The notes beneath the pieces were generated by a model. The model made no database searches. It had not been told where the DNA came from and worked only from the letters and a program-made list of their open reading frames with translations. A DNA stretch of 64,000 nucleotides, taken from contig NC_003075.7 of the NCBI RefSeq assembly GCF_000001735.4, positions 2,605,001 to 2,669,000 on the forward strand, given 5' to 3'. The DNA is from Arabidopsis thaliana. Lineage: Eukaryota; Streptophyta; Magnoliopsida; Brassicales; Brassicaceae. A program made the translations under genes and the position numbers. Position 1 is the stretch's first letter. Every line of letters begins with the position of its first letter. Shown here one piece after another: positions 49,432 to 61,865 of this stretch.

Positions 49432-50198
49432 AGTCTTGGGATACTAGAACGGAAACTGAAGACAAGGTCCTTTGGAGAGGAAAATCTGATGTTTTCAGGA
49501 CTACTTTCTCTACTAGAGATACTTGGCATCATACTCGTTCTACGTCAGCTAGGGTTCCATGGCATAAGGTGATTTGGTTCAGTCATGCCACCCCAAAATA
49601 CTCTTTCTGCTCCTGGCTTGCAGCACATGGTAGACTCCCAACAGGCGATCGTATGATCAATTGGGCAAATGGCACTGCAACAGACTGCATTTTTTGCCAA
49701 GGGACTCTAGAAACACGGGACCACCTCTTCTTTACTTGCAGTTTCACTTCTGCAATTTGGGTAGATTTAGCGAGAGGAATTTTCAAAACGCAGTACACTT
49801 CACACTGGCAATCGATAATTGAAGCCATTACAAACTCTCAGCATCACCGTGTGGAATGGTTTCTCCGCCGCTATGTTTTCCAAGCCACAATCTACATTGT
49901 GTGGAGGGAGCGGAATGGTAGGCGTCACGGCGAGCCTCCGAACACAGCATCTCAACTCGTTGGTTGGATAGATAAACAAATTAGAAATCAGCTGTCCTCT
50001 ATCTGTTTCAAGGGGGACAAGCGTTATGATGGAAGTCTCCAAGTTTGGTTTCAGTCAAGAAGTTAATCTCTTAGCTCTGTTTCTTTCTTTTGTTCAAAAC
50101 TATTCTCAGCTCTAATTCTCAAAACCAATCTGCACTTGTTGTAAAAACGTTTTTTTTTGGAATATAATTTAACATTATTTTCAAAAAAAAATAAAAAA
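49432..50198 (+). mobile_element. 5'-truncated LINE with intact zf-RVT ORF
   Basis: Flanked by the perfect 16-bp duplication TAATATAGCTAGGCTA (49416-49431 and 50199-50214) and ending in an A-rich tail. The frame is open from the insertion point to the stop at 50066, about 210 codons. It reads VPWHKVIWFSHATPKYSF, then GDRMINW, C-x2-C, RDHLFFTCSFTSAIW and VWRERNGRRHG, the zinc-binding end of LINE reverse transcriptase proteins. No promoter or start is present. The open frame and exact duplication indicate a fairly young insertion. Confidence 0.88.
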
Positions 50199-50608
50199 TA
50201 ATATAGCTAGGCTACTACTTTGCCACTGGTACACACTAAACGAAAAATAATGGTTTTTCTTGGGTATTTAATATGCGCGTTTACGAATAAATAGTTGAAC
50301 AGTTTCGACATTTTAAAGAATTTCTTAATCCTAAATTTTGATTAAAATTTTACTTTTTCTTAGAGGCTTAAAGTTTCTAATATACTGGTATTAATCTTGT
50401 ACTACGTACAGGAAATCATTTAATTATGTTGATATACGTTTTGTTATATTTATTTTGTAAAATGAATCTGTCTTCTCTATCTATATTAAAGAAAACAAGT
50501 TGTTGTGAGACGTAAGCCATTATGGAGACATAAAAAAAAACAGTTAGAAGAAGATATACATGTTACTGTGAGATAAATATTTTTTTTTAAAAAGGGAAGA
50601 TACTGTGA

Positions 50609-51057
50609 TGTTGGTGTATAAAACCGAACCTCCAAACCAAAAAGGAAATGACGAGCCTTAAGGAAGATCTTTATTAATATTCCCCAAGTTCGGCCGTTTA
50701 CAAGGTGTTTCTACAGCCGAGCTTAAACTTACGTAAATACAAACTTCACAAGTCAAAACTAGACTTATGCTTTTGAATCCGAAGTAGAAGTTTTTATTGC
50801 TCTTCTCTGCATATTTCAGGTGTCCTTTTCTGACATTCCTTTGTCAGTATTTATAGTACTGCAAGGACAGTCTATAGTACAGTTTTCTTCTCGATGTGGG
50901 ACTTTCTCTTGATCAACAACTTCCTCGAGGTGGGCTTCGTTTGATGCTGGGCTCTTTTATCTTTAACGGGCCGATCTTTTCTTCCTTCCTTCCTTGTTGC
51001 TAATTTCGATGTGTTGGGCTTTTAAACATGTTGGTGGGGCGAAGCCCATATCCAACA
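50609..51057 (-). mobile_element. Solo LTR
   Basis: The 449-bp sequence has inverted ends TGTTGG and CCAACA and a perfect 5-bp target duplication TGTGA (50604-50608 and 51058-51062). Read on the minus strand it begins TGTTGGATATGGGC, holds AAGTCCCACATCGAGAAG and then TATAAATA, features of many plant LTR promoters. No internal domain is beside it, so it is the product of recombination between two LTRs. It is unrelated to the LTRs at 38-43 kb. Confidence 0.85.
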
Positions 51058-51062
51058 TGTGA

Positions 51063-52080
51063 CGTGAATTGAATTGATCTGAAAATGTAAAAGAACAAAA
51101 TTCAGATTTAAGATACGTAACAGAAAGAGAGAGCTGTATATCATCAACTAGATGGAGTTAAGAGACAAAACACATGTATTTATAGTCTTTAGCAAAATGG
51201 AGAAAACGAATTAACTATCATGAACAAATTACATAGCGGTCTGAAACAAAGCTTCCACAAAAATATTGGGATGGGAATTGTTGATGTGTTATGCTTTAAT
51301 AAGTCGTTTCTAACATTTGTTTTGCTTCTTTTATTTTTGTGTTTTTTTCCCTCCAAACTTAGGTTATTTTAAGAACTATATATGATGGGACCGTTGCATC
51401 AAACACGGAGTTCGAAAAGTGCAAAAGGCCCTCAATGGATTAATCTGGCTGGTGATCAATCAGTCGAGATGATGACTTGTTTGAACCAAAATATCTTCAA
51501 AAAACACTTGAACATATCAATCTGCCCTATAGATCGATCCCCTTCGTGAGATGCTCGAGCCAACCTTGAAGTGTAGGATATAATTTACGTGTGGATAGAT
51601 CGCTCGACAATATAATTGTTGAGAAACCAAGAAAGAGAAAAAGACTTAGATTGATCAATATAAGTTTCAGACTGATCGAGATCCCAACCTCGCGTTGTCT
51701 CGGGTCGACTCCGCATAAAATTTTCCACCTTATGTATAGACTATAGTATAATTTAATTATGTTCTTCATAATATGTTCTTCTTTTCTTTTTTTAACCATG
51801 TATGAATAGTTTTCCAATTGGATTTTCCCATGGTCTGGATCCCAACATGTAACTTTTGGTCCTTAATTTAGTTCGACCTCGTACTGCTACCGCTTACCAC
51901 AACACAATAACTATAAATTTGCGGGTGAAGAAATAGAGTTAAACATGATCAAATTAGACATTAATAACAAGAAAGTTAACAACAACAAAAAAAACTCAAA
52001 AAATGAATCTTCAATGTGAATCATTGATGCTCATAATGTTGTTCTTTTTTCGTGGTCAAGAGTTTATTTCATGACTAAAA
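51063..52080. other. Intergenic, no gene seen
   Basis: Sequence of more balanced composition, with repeated GATCGA words near 51530-51680, but without an exon chain. The minus-strand frame at 51817-51527 is not recognised and looks fortuitous. Confidence 0.45.
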
Positions 52081-52082
52081 AG

Positions 52083-53236
52083 ACATTTTTCTTACCAATC
52101 CAAGGCAACTCCCGCAAATACTCCTCCTAACAGAAACGCTACCAGTAAATCCCTAACGCATTTTGTTCCGGACCCTTTACAAAAACAAAACACGAGTTCC
52201 TTTAATACAAAATGAGAACAAATAAGAGATTGATTGTCTTGAAATATTAGAATATATATAGTGTTAATGCACGAGTTCCTTCATAGTGTTGTTTACAGCA
52301 AAAGTCACACGAAATGTAACCCTTTTCAAACTTTTAACACAAATAGCTAGTGTTTCATTTTCATTTTTCTCGAATTCAGTTACATTTACGTTTATATTAA
52401 AATAGTTTTTATATTAGAGAAAAAAAACAAAAAAAATTGTTTAGTATTAGTAAAGCTATTTGCAAATTAAATTCTAAACGCAAACGAAAATAAACAATCA
52501 TATCCACAATCTTTATTAAGGAGCTATATGATGAGAATGCAAACACTGAGATGTCCATTAGTCAATCCCAAAATAGAAATGAGCATAATCATCCATCCTT
52601 GATCACCATACTTGGCAGTGAAGTAGAATTCCGGAATGAGGAAAAAACGCGACAAAATCGCAACTGTGAGTCTTTTTCTATTCTCAATTTTGAGCCATTT
52701 CACCAGCGGTGTGTATCTTCCGACCAAATCCCATAGTACATTGCTACGAGGCCAAGCGTGTACCATGTTCCTAGTCTGTGTTGTCCCGTGTTTTCATATA
52801 AAAACCTGGGTACCAGGGATAATGTCAAATCGTAGAGGAGGAATAGATTCACTGCATAATCCTTCATAAGCGGATTTACTTCAGTAGTACTTAACAATGG
52901 GAAGTTTCGGAAATACATAACCATTTATTGTGGAAAACATGTAACCGATCATATTACATTTTCGTGTATTGCTTTTTGATTCGCGGTATGAGAAAATCGT
53001 GATTGTTCCAAGCTCAAAAGGTTCGTATACCACAATGAGTATCCTTAAAGGATGGGTAATCCTACGGAGCCAAGAAACATAGAGAATTCAACTATAGTTT
53101 TTTATAACCAAAACATAAAACTTCGAAAACCAAAACGAAAACAAATTGGAAAAACGTGGTAGTAATAATCTTCAAGTGTGAGCATATTGTTCCAAGAAAT
53201 GTTGTTCCAACTCCAAGAATACAGCAAAAAACAGTG
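52083..53236 (-). pseudogene. Decayed fifth ENT gene copy
   Basis: Recognisable ENT pieces occur in order on the minus strand: exon 2 (CCILGVG), exon 3 (near 53060-52940), a scrap of exon 6 fused to exon 7 (52920-52524) and exon 8 (52180-52090). Exons 1, 4 and 5 are missing. Exon 7 is frameshifted by a deletion in the codons around WDLVGRYTPLVKW, and ends at a premature stop after SVCILI. The GKYQ-type exon 2 start and the end of exon 8 are also lost. It cannot make a transporter. It extends the tandem array past ENT5. Confidence 0.85.
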
Positions 53237-53239
53237 AAG

Positions 53240-54999
53240 ACTTTAGATATGTCTTATTTATGTTTTCTTTTGGAAAAATGTAATAATTTGAAATTATAAG
53301 TTGTGTCATTATTCGTTTATGTATATCATAGTACAATATATGATAGATTACGTTGAAAGAGTAAGATAGATAGATAATATAATGTTTGATATAGATTTTC
53401 TCGTCATACCCAACAAGTAAACAAAAAACCTTACTAACTGCAACACCATTGGAAACTTATCCTCTTTTCATTGGTCAATTTCTTCTTTTCGCTATTGTTT
53501 AGTCGAACTAAAACGTCATTAAATATCAATCAAACTACAGAGACATTATTTTTGTTTAACAATACAATAACATGGACTTCAAATTAGTTTTAGTGGAAAT
53601 AATGATTAGTACTAATAAAATTCGATCGCCTGTCGTAATAACCAACTCAGCTCAATGTCACATGCTAAGAAGTAAGAACTCCTGATTATATTTTATTTTT
53701 AATTCTGTTGCTAGATTAATTAAATAAAATAAAGTCAGGAATTTTGTTTTCCTTCTTTACTCTTTTTTTTGTGCCGACGTCAAGAACCTAGTTGAAGATT
53801 GAAAATATATATTAGATACAATTTTTAATTATATGTTATCTTTTTTTTTTTTCTTGTCTAAATTATATGTATCTTAAAATCGTTAAATCACAATGGTTTT
53901 TGTGGAGTCAAGTCAAATGCATATGGTGAATGATTAGGAGCATCTAACTTCTGGCTGATAGCTATTTGACGGCTACGATGCATCTGTCATATAAAATGGA
54001 ATAACGGCCAGTAGTTCTCATAGACCGCTATTATTTTGGCCAACAGATTGATCGTAAGAAAATATAATAGTTGTATACATTAGTCTTTTTGGACACAAAA
54101 TTTTTGATGAAAACTTTAACGAAGTTGAGACGAAAAGAAAAAAAAAAAATGTTTCTCATGAAAATATAGTTACATTACATAAGGAATGCGTATGGTAAAT
54201 GTTTGTTTTTTGAAAGTTTTATTATGATAAAATTATTATATTAGATTTATATTTTTTTTATTTTTTTGTCGACCGTTATTAATTATTTTTTTATTTTTTG
54301 TTCAAAGATATTAATTGTTGCATTAGATAACATAAAATATATATAAAAAACCAAGATTTGTTCACAAGATAAAAAACCAAACCAAATCCAAATTTCATAA
54401 GATATTTTCTACACTAACTAAAGTACTTCAATCGAACGATTCTGTTACAACTTTGTAATAGTAAATAAGTAATTAGATTTCTGAGTAAAACATAGATTAT
54501 CAAAGTCGCTTTTATTATTGTTTTGTTTGCAAGACTCGTGCTTACAAATCTCCCATTGTAATCAACTATCGTTTTCTAGAGTTTGTTTCAGTCATTCTTA
54601 CACTCTTATTGACTACTCTTATTGATTATTGGAATTTTTTTTTCTTTTTTTTTTTCAATCTTTGCTTTTATTCATTGAAACAAAGAACAATTACAAGCAT
54701 AAGAGTTAAAGAACTCAAAAATTAAAACATTACAACAAAAGGTATTCTCCAATACCATAAAAAAAAAATCTAAAATTCATCGATTTGAAGTCCATGAGAG
54801 TTTTAAGGCAAAGACAAAGAAACACAATGCAACATATGAGATTATAGAGAATCTAAAGATCATTGTTTTATTTTGTTTTATTTTGATCGAAAGATTACAG
54901 AAAATCAAGGAATTGTTTTATTTTGTTGATATATTTTTGTGGTAATATTTTTAAAATTACTTTTTTTCTTTCATATAAATAAAATTCGATAGAAATTAG

Positions 55000-55046
<47 letters not shown>

Positions 55047-55431
55047 GTATCTCATTTATTCAAAATTATCATTTGTGCAAATCGGTTAATAAATGTCGTT
55101 TATGACACTAACGAGTAATGAGTGGTGATAATAATCAATTCGGTAATACTCTCACATTTATAAATTATATTAAAATATTCAAACGGTTAACTAATTATAT
55201 TACTTTATTTTTTGTGCAACAAACTAATTATATTACATGAGAAAAAATAATGCTGTGAGAATGCGGTACATGACAGCCACGTATCTCTAACATATCCTCT
55301 TCCCGAACATTCACCTTAATAATTTATATGGTCGTTGAATGAAATCGAATCAAAAAAAACAAAAATCCCCAAATTACCAAAATCCTCGGCGACAAAGAGG
55401 AGAGATAGAGAGAGAGAAAGAGGCGAAAATA
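53240..55431. other. Intergenic, with an (AT)n microsatellite
   Basis: AT-rich DNA with no supported gene. A TA dinucleotide run of about 40 bases lies at 55004-55044. The last 50 bases are a GA-rich leader of the PB1 gene. Confidence 0.6.
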
Positions 55432-57675
55432 ATGGCGTCGATCCCTCCGCCGGAGCTTGACAACGACTCACTGGCGTCATCGCCGAGATCGGAGTACGAT
55501 AGTCAGCCACGCGTACGGTTCATGTGTACTTTTGGAGGAAGGATCTTGCCACGTCCGCCGGATAATCAGCTCTGTTACGTCGGCGGCGATAATCGCATGG
55601 TCGCTGTTCATCGTCACACTACTTTCGCCTCTCTCCTTAGTAAACTTGCTAAACTCTCCGGTAAGTTAAAATCATTCCCTTCCGATTTTCGAATCGTGTC
55701 ATGATGATCATTGAAAACCGATTAGGGATTTTAGTTGGATGATTTTGATATGATCTCTTATCGGGCCTTTGTGGGCCTCGTCTAAGAAAATCGCCACAAG
55801 GAAATTTTTAGATATGATGAGCGAATTATTTGGTTAATTTTTAAGATTTTTTTGCAGCTTAACTGATTTTTATGGAAATTGGGCAGATTTTTATTGGTCT
55901 GTGGCCACAAAAGGTCTGGCATATGATATTTTTTCTTCAATCATTTAATTTTGCACGATCATGAAAATTATCGACTCGGAACATTTGATCCAATGATTAA
56001 TTAATATTATCTCCATTTCGCAATATAAATTGTTTTAGTTAAAAATACACAAATTAGTAATATTTACTTTTTTAAAGTTCCAACCAATCATAAAAAAAGA
56101 TTTTATAATATAAATAATTATAAAGTATTTAAAATAATATATAATTTACATAAAAATTTGAAAACAATTTATATTATAAAACAAAAAAATGGTTCAATAC
56201 AACTTATATTATGAAACGAATCTAATACAACTTATTTTATGAAACAGAGTGAGTTCGTTAGAAATAAAAATTGGGTTTAGAAGAAGTTATGGCGATCACT
56301 GTCATATTACCCAAATACAAAATTGAATCTAAATCATATGATATTTTTTTGTTTTCTTTGTCAACTATGAATTATTGGTCTAAAAAAACATTTTTGCTGT
56401 TTATTAAAATATTTTTCAAACTTATTGTTGGAAATTGGGCAGATATTTTGTTGGCCATGAGATTTTGGAATTTTGCGGGAAAGTATTCATTCAATTTATA
56501 AAAAGAAAATATTTTGATTGGGGAATAATAATGATGATTGTTGCGTTGGAATATTTGGATAAGGTAAAAGCAACATAAGCGTGAAGTACCAGCTACCAAA
56601 CGAAGATCTTGACGCGTTGATTTCCGTATCAACGGACGAAGATGTAGAGAACATGATGGACGAATACGACCGCGTCGCACAGAATCAAAACCCACGCGCC
56701 TCTCGTCTTCGTCTTTTTCTCTTCACCAAAAACGTCGCCGGAGAAGAAGATAACGATAGTCGAGCTAGCAGTATCAGCTCTCTCCTCGATAGCTCTGTTA
56801 ATCGGGAGCAATGGTTCCTCGACGCTCTTAACCTCGGTTCTTCCGCCGCCGCAACCGCGGTATCTAACGGTGGGTCCGGTAGAGTCTTTGAGCGAGTTAG
56901 ATCTGAAGTCTCGTCGATTGTTTCTGAAGTTCCTGATTATCTCTTTGGATTGGATAATTTCGATGAAACTGCTCCGCCGCATGAGCTTCGTGATCGTGAT
57001 CCGAGAGCTAAGATCCAACGAGAAGTCTCGACGCTTTCGGATCCTGGTTCGCCTCGTCGCGATGTTCCTTCGCCGTATGGTTCGACGTCTTCGGCTCCTG
57101 TGATGCGAATATCTACACCGGAACTTCCACCACCAGTTTTTATTAAACCGGAAAGTCCAGAACCGGTTTCGACTCCGAAATCCAATCCTCAACCGGAACA
57201 AGTAATGCAACAGAGTAATCTCCCGGTTAACTCGCAATGGCAATATGCCCCTGGCCCAGGCCAACAGGTTCATTACCAGGGTCATACCATTCACCAATCA
57301 CCGGTTTATTACGTTCCTGGTTCGGTTCCGGGTAATCATATGGTCCAGCAAGGAAATCATATGGTTCAACCGGGTAATCATATGGTACAACCGGTTCAAA
57401 TGCCGGGTCAGTATCTTCAACAATACCATCATGTACCAATGGGATACCACCAACCTCAGACTCATCAGATGGCTGGTCCGGGTCAAGTATATGGTGGAAC
57501 GGTTAGGCCGGTTATGATGGCAGTTGATGGAATGAACCGGACGGGTTATTATGGAATGAAAACACCCGGTCCGGTTCAAATGTATCAGCATCACACTGGT
57601 ATGGTTGTTCCTGGTGTAGAAGAACAACAACAATACAGAACCGAAACGGATTCGGATACGGGTCGGGCTTCTTAG
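55432..57675 (+). CDS. PB1 (octicosapeptide/Phox/Bem1p) domain protein
   Basis: Two exons, 55432-55660 and 56564-57675, join in frame to 446 residues. The PB1 domain spans about residues 28-120: VRFMCTFGGRILPRPPD, the conserved basic side with RMVAVHRHTTFASL, and the acidic OPCA stretch NEDLDALISVSTDEDVENMM. The intron interrupts the domain. The rest is low complexity: Ser/Pro-rich, then Gln/Pro/Met-rich with three adjacent GNHMVQ units near residues 330-350. PB1 domains pair with other PB1 proteins as scaffolds; the partner is not known. It has no kinase or transcription-factor domain. By order it is At4g05150 as I recall. Confidence 0.9.
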
Positions 57676-58775
57676 CTGTTTGAAGAAGAAATATGAAAAA
57701 TTATCACATCCGGGGTTTTCGTCTTTTCATTGGAGTCGTTCTTATTCGTTACTGTGTGAACTGTGTATTATTTTTTGTTTTACTTTTGTAAAATTTATTT
57801 TTGTGTGTAATAATTTTGTATTACAAAATATAATGAACAGTAAAACCCAATAATAATAACATTATAATCTATCAATAGTGAATTACATTTGCTAAACTTT
57901 TTTTTGTCATCTTATTACTCGATTTATCATAATAATGTTAATGGAATATAATTTGTCAATCATATGTTCCTCTTCGTCTTTGCTGGTGACTTGTGAGGAA
58001 GTAGATATGTCTTAGAAACCACACCGAATTCAATCTCATATGTTTGTTGGTGATGTCTTCATAGTTGTAACTTTTAATACAATCTAACAAAGCATAAAAT
58101 GGAAGGGAGGTAAGGATATTGTGTTGCATCATTCTTCTCACAATCACTTCTTCTTTACCAAGATTGTCGAAGCATGCATTATAACCATTATAACCATGCA
58201 TCTTAAACACATCCTCCCCTTTTTTTCCTTTTTTGTCGATACCTTTTTATGTTCATTTGAACTTTCTCTTTATGTTCATTTGTTCTACAAGTACTATTCT
58301 TGTAAAACATGTTATTTGTTTAATTGTCCCTACTCACTAGTCACTACCTATTTTACTAAAATCACAATTTCTACTTTTAGCTACCATACTATTCATAATC
58401 GTAACAACTAACACACTTACATGACCAAAAATAGATTTTTGTACCATTTAATCTTAACTATTAATTTGTAAACGATCTCACTACTATTGTAACGTTTAGT
58501 CCGTCCTTACTAGTGTGCTCCACGTTCTTTCTCAGGTCTATGGACTCATCCCTGTCCGACGATCGGTCCGCCAAATCTAAGAGGTTTTAAAGACTTGTTA
58601 ACGATCCTACAAATCACTATACGATATTTCATCATGTTTTATCCTCATTTACATGGTTCTGATAATCATTTCTCGGAAGGTCACCTATCTTAAAACTACT
58701 TCGACTCAAACACGTTTAACTGTGGAGTTCTCCGCATAAATTAATTATTTTATTCTCTATAAAAGTTATAGAAAT
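57676..58775. other. Intergenic, no gene seen
   Basis: 3' flank of the PB1 gene (an AATAATTTTG-type poly(A) region near 57809) followed by AT-rich sequence. The minus-strand frame at 58210-57956 is not recognised. Confidence 0.5.
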
Positions 58776-58789
58776 GGTCTCGTCATTGT

Positions 58790-59199
58790 ACTGATTGACA
58801 TCATCAACTGGAGAGACATCAACTTTGGGAGCTGCCAATCTCAGAAGAAGTTTATCTCCTTTACATGCCGAGGTGGAAGCTCTCCTCTGGGCGATGAAGT
58901 GTATGATTGGTGCCGACAACCAAGATGTAGTTTTTCTTACAGACTGTTCAGATCTGGTGGAGATGGTGTCTTCCCCAACCGAATGGCCGGCTTTCTCATC
59001 GTATTTGGAGGAGTTACAGAGCGACAAGGATGAGTTCACAAACTTTTTTCTATCTTTAATCTCTCGTAGTACTAATGTTAAAGCGGATTTTTTGGCACGA
59101 AAAGTTCGTACCCAACCGCTTCATATTACATCTGTAAACAACATTCCTCAGGATTGGCTCGTTTGAGTCCTAATTAATTTTCGGATGACAAAAAAAAAA
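58790..59199 (+). mobile_element. 5'-truncated LINE, RNase H end, upstream of 4CLL7
   Basis: The insertion is 410 bp, ends in ten A, and is bounded by a perfect 14-bp duplication GGTCTCGTCATTGT (58776-58789 and 59200-59213). The frame reads SPLHAEVEALLWAMKCM, then FLTDCSDLVEMV, FFLSLISRSTNVKADFLARK and ends NIPQDWLV: the RNase H-like domain found at the end of some plant LINE proteins. The frame is open to its stop at 59164-59166. The right end is about 240 bases before the 4CLL7 start codon. Confidence 0.9.
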
Positions 59200-59450
59200 G
59201 GTCTCGTCATTGTTAATTATTATTCTAATTGACTATTCCCATTAAAGCAATCATAGAGTTACTTAAGTTTGACATTCATAAATTTATGCGACTATGATTA
59301 ATTATTGACTAAGAAAAAATTAAATACTAATAGTACTAACATTAAAGACAAATGTAACGTTTTACGTGAAGTAATCAGAAACCAGAAATAGTCTTCTTCT
59401 TCTTCCTCACACACATACTTCTCTCACCTTATCCTCCGAGATCGGAAAAT

Positions 59451-61547
59451 ATGGAGAAATCCGGCTACGGCAGAGACGGAATTTACCGATCACTTCGTCC
59501 AACACTCGTTCTTCCCAAAGATCCAAACACATCGTTAGTCTCTTTCCTCTTCCGTAACTCCTCATCTTACCCATCAAAACTCGCTATCGCCGATTCCGAT
59601 ACCGGCGATTCCTTAACCTTCTCTCAGCTCAAATCCGCCGTCGCTAGACTCGCTCACGGATTCCACCGTTTAGGTATTCGCAAAAACGACGTCGTGTTGA
59701 TTTTCGCTCCTAACTCTTACCAGTTCCCTCTCTGTTTCCTCGCCGTAACCGCGATCGGCGGCGTTTTCACCACCGCGAATCCTCTTTACACTGTGAATGA
59801 GGTTTCGAAACAGATCAAAGATTCGAATCCGAAGATTATCATATCCGTTAATCAACTGTTTGATAAGATCAAAGGCTTTGATCTTCCCGTTGTTCTACTT
59901 GGATCTAAAGACACCGTAGAGATTCCTCCGGGATCGAATTCGAAGATTCTTAGTTTCGATAACGTGATGGAACTCTCAGAGCCAGTTTCTGAGTACCCGT
60001 TCGTTGAGATTAAGCAATCAGATACAGCTGCATTGTTGTATTCATCAGGAACTACAGGAACAAGCAAAGGTGTTGAATTGACTCATGGGAATTTCATTGC
60101 AGCTTCGTTAATGGTTACTATGGATCAAGATCTTATGGGAGAGTATCATGGCGTCTTCTTGTGTTTTCTTCCTATGTTTCATGTTTTTGGTTTGGCAGTG
60201 ATTACTTATTCTCAGCTTCAGAGAGGAAATGCTTTGGTTTCTATGGCGAGATTTGAGCTTGAGTTGGTGCTTAAGAATATTGAGAAGTTTAGAGTTACTC
60301 ATCTTTGGGTTGTTCCTCCTGTGTTCCTTGCTCTTTCCAAGCAGAGTATTGTGAAAAAGTTTGATCTTTCTTCACTTAAGTATATTGGTTCAGGAGCTGC
60401 TCCTCTTGGTAAAGATTTGATGGAGGAATGTGGAAGAAACATTCCTAATGTTTTGCTTATGCAGGTAAACAAAAAACTTGGTTTCAGATCTTGTTCTTAG
60501 GGTTTGGTCCTTCTATGTTTGCTCGTAATGTGTAAGGTTTCGCGTAGTTTCAGTTCTCTTTGTAGGCTCGTAGTCATGGATGAATGTTTAAATGATTGCT
60601 TCAGGGATATGGAATGACTGAAACGTGTGGAATTGTGTCTGTGGAAGACCCGAGACTCGGGAAACGGAACTCTGGTTCAGCTGGAATGCTTGCTCCAGGT
60701 GTTGAAGCTCAGATAGTGAGTGTAGAAACTGGAAAATCTCAGCCTCCAAATCAACAAGGAGAAATCTGGGTTCGAGGACCAAACATGATGAAAGGTTTGA
60801 AAATGATCCGTTCCTATGTATATCATATATGTGCATTTGAAAGTCATGTAAACTGGTTCTCTTTCAGGGTACCTCAATAACCCTCAGGCTACTAAAGAAA
60901 CAATAGACAAAAAAAGTTGGGTGCATACCGGAGATCTTGGATATTTCAACGAAGATGGTAACCTTTATGTTGTTGATCGAATCAAAGAACTTATCAAATA
61001 CAAAGGCTTCCAGGTTTCACTTTCACTTACCCAATTCTCTCCTTCTTCTTCTCACTTGCCAATCAAAAGGTGGAGATTGATAATGAATGGTTTGATTGAT
61101 ATATCTAGGTTGCTCCAGCTGAACTAGAAGGTCTTCTTGTATCACATCCTGATATACTAGATGCTGTCGTTATCCCGTGAGTCATATATTCAGATAAATA
61201 CCGAGTTGATTCCACGTCCGAACACATTAAAATTTGTGTATGTTGTAGGTTCCCTGATGAAGAAGCAGGTGAAGTTCCAATTGCGTTTGTTGTTCGATCA
61301 CCAAATAGCTCAATAACAGAGCAAGATATTCAAAAGTTCATAGCCAAACAGGTTAATAACTTATGACCCAAGTCGTTTGAATCAATCGGACCGATATCAT
61401 CTTGTTTTCTAAGGCTCAAAACCATTTCATCAGGTCGCTCCTTACAAAAGATTACGACGAGTGAGCTTCATCAGCCTTGTTCCAAAATCCGCTGCTGGTA
61501 AAATCTTGAGAAGAGAACTTGTTCAGCAAGTAAGATCCAAGATGTGA
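59451..61547 (+). CDS. 4CLL7: 4-coumarate-CoA ligase-like 7, peroxisomal acyl-CoA synthetase
   Basis: Six exons, 59451-60464, 60605-60794, 60868-61013, 61109-61176, 61249-61351 and 61434-61547, give 544 residues. It is an adenylate-forming enzyme: AMP-binding box [15 protein letters not shown] near residue 200, GYGMTETCG near 339, GEIWVRG, then [28 protein letters not shown] and the catalytic lysine motif [12 protein letters not shown]. These enzymes activate a carboxylic acid with ATP and couple it to CoA. The C-terminus SKM is a peroxisome-targeting signal of type 1. Published work on this gene (At4g05160 as I recall) found activity on medium-chain fatty acids and jasmonate precursors such as OPC-6, not 4-coumarate. 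Box II differs from the GEICIRG of true 4CL. Confidence 0.93.
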
Positions 61548-61865
61548 AGAATCTCGTAGAACAGAGATCAAAATCTGTGTGTTGTCTCGCTCCTTTTACC
61601 ATATTTATGTACCATTTCAAAATAAACGCTTACACAACCCACAAAAGAGAATAAATAATCCAATACCATAGTCAATACACTTTTTCTTTCATTTGTGGTG
61701 GACACAAACAAGACATAAGTTTTTTAATCGTTCTTTCAGAAGTAGCAATAAACTCTTAACTTTATTGTTATCAGTATGTGTGTGTGTGTATGTATTTAAA
61801 TTTTGGAGAAAATGAAACTAGATAATGAGGTATGCTAAGACTATAGTTAACGTTAGGAGAGTTTC

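Noticed and set aside
55004..55044. Promoter TATA element for the PB1 gene in the long TA run
   Set aside because: It is a dinucleotide microsatellite about 400 bases from the start codon, too far and too repetitive to call.
56629..57297. 222-codon minus-strand frame opposite the PB1 gene
   Set aside because: Arg/Ser-rich antisense of the PB1 exon 2, with no motifs and no splice or start context.
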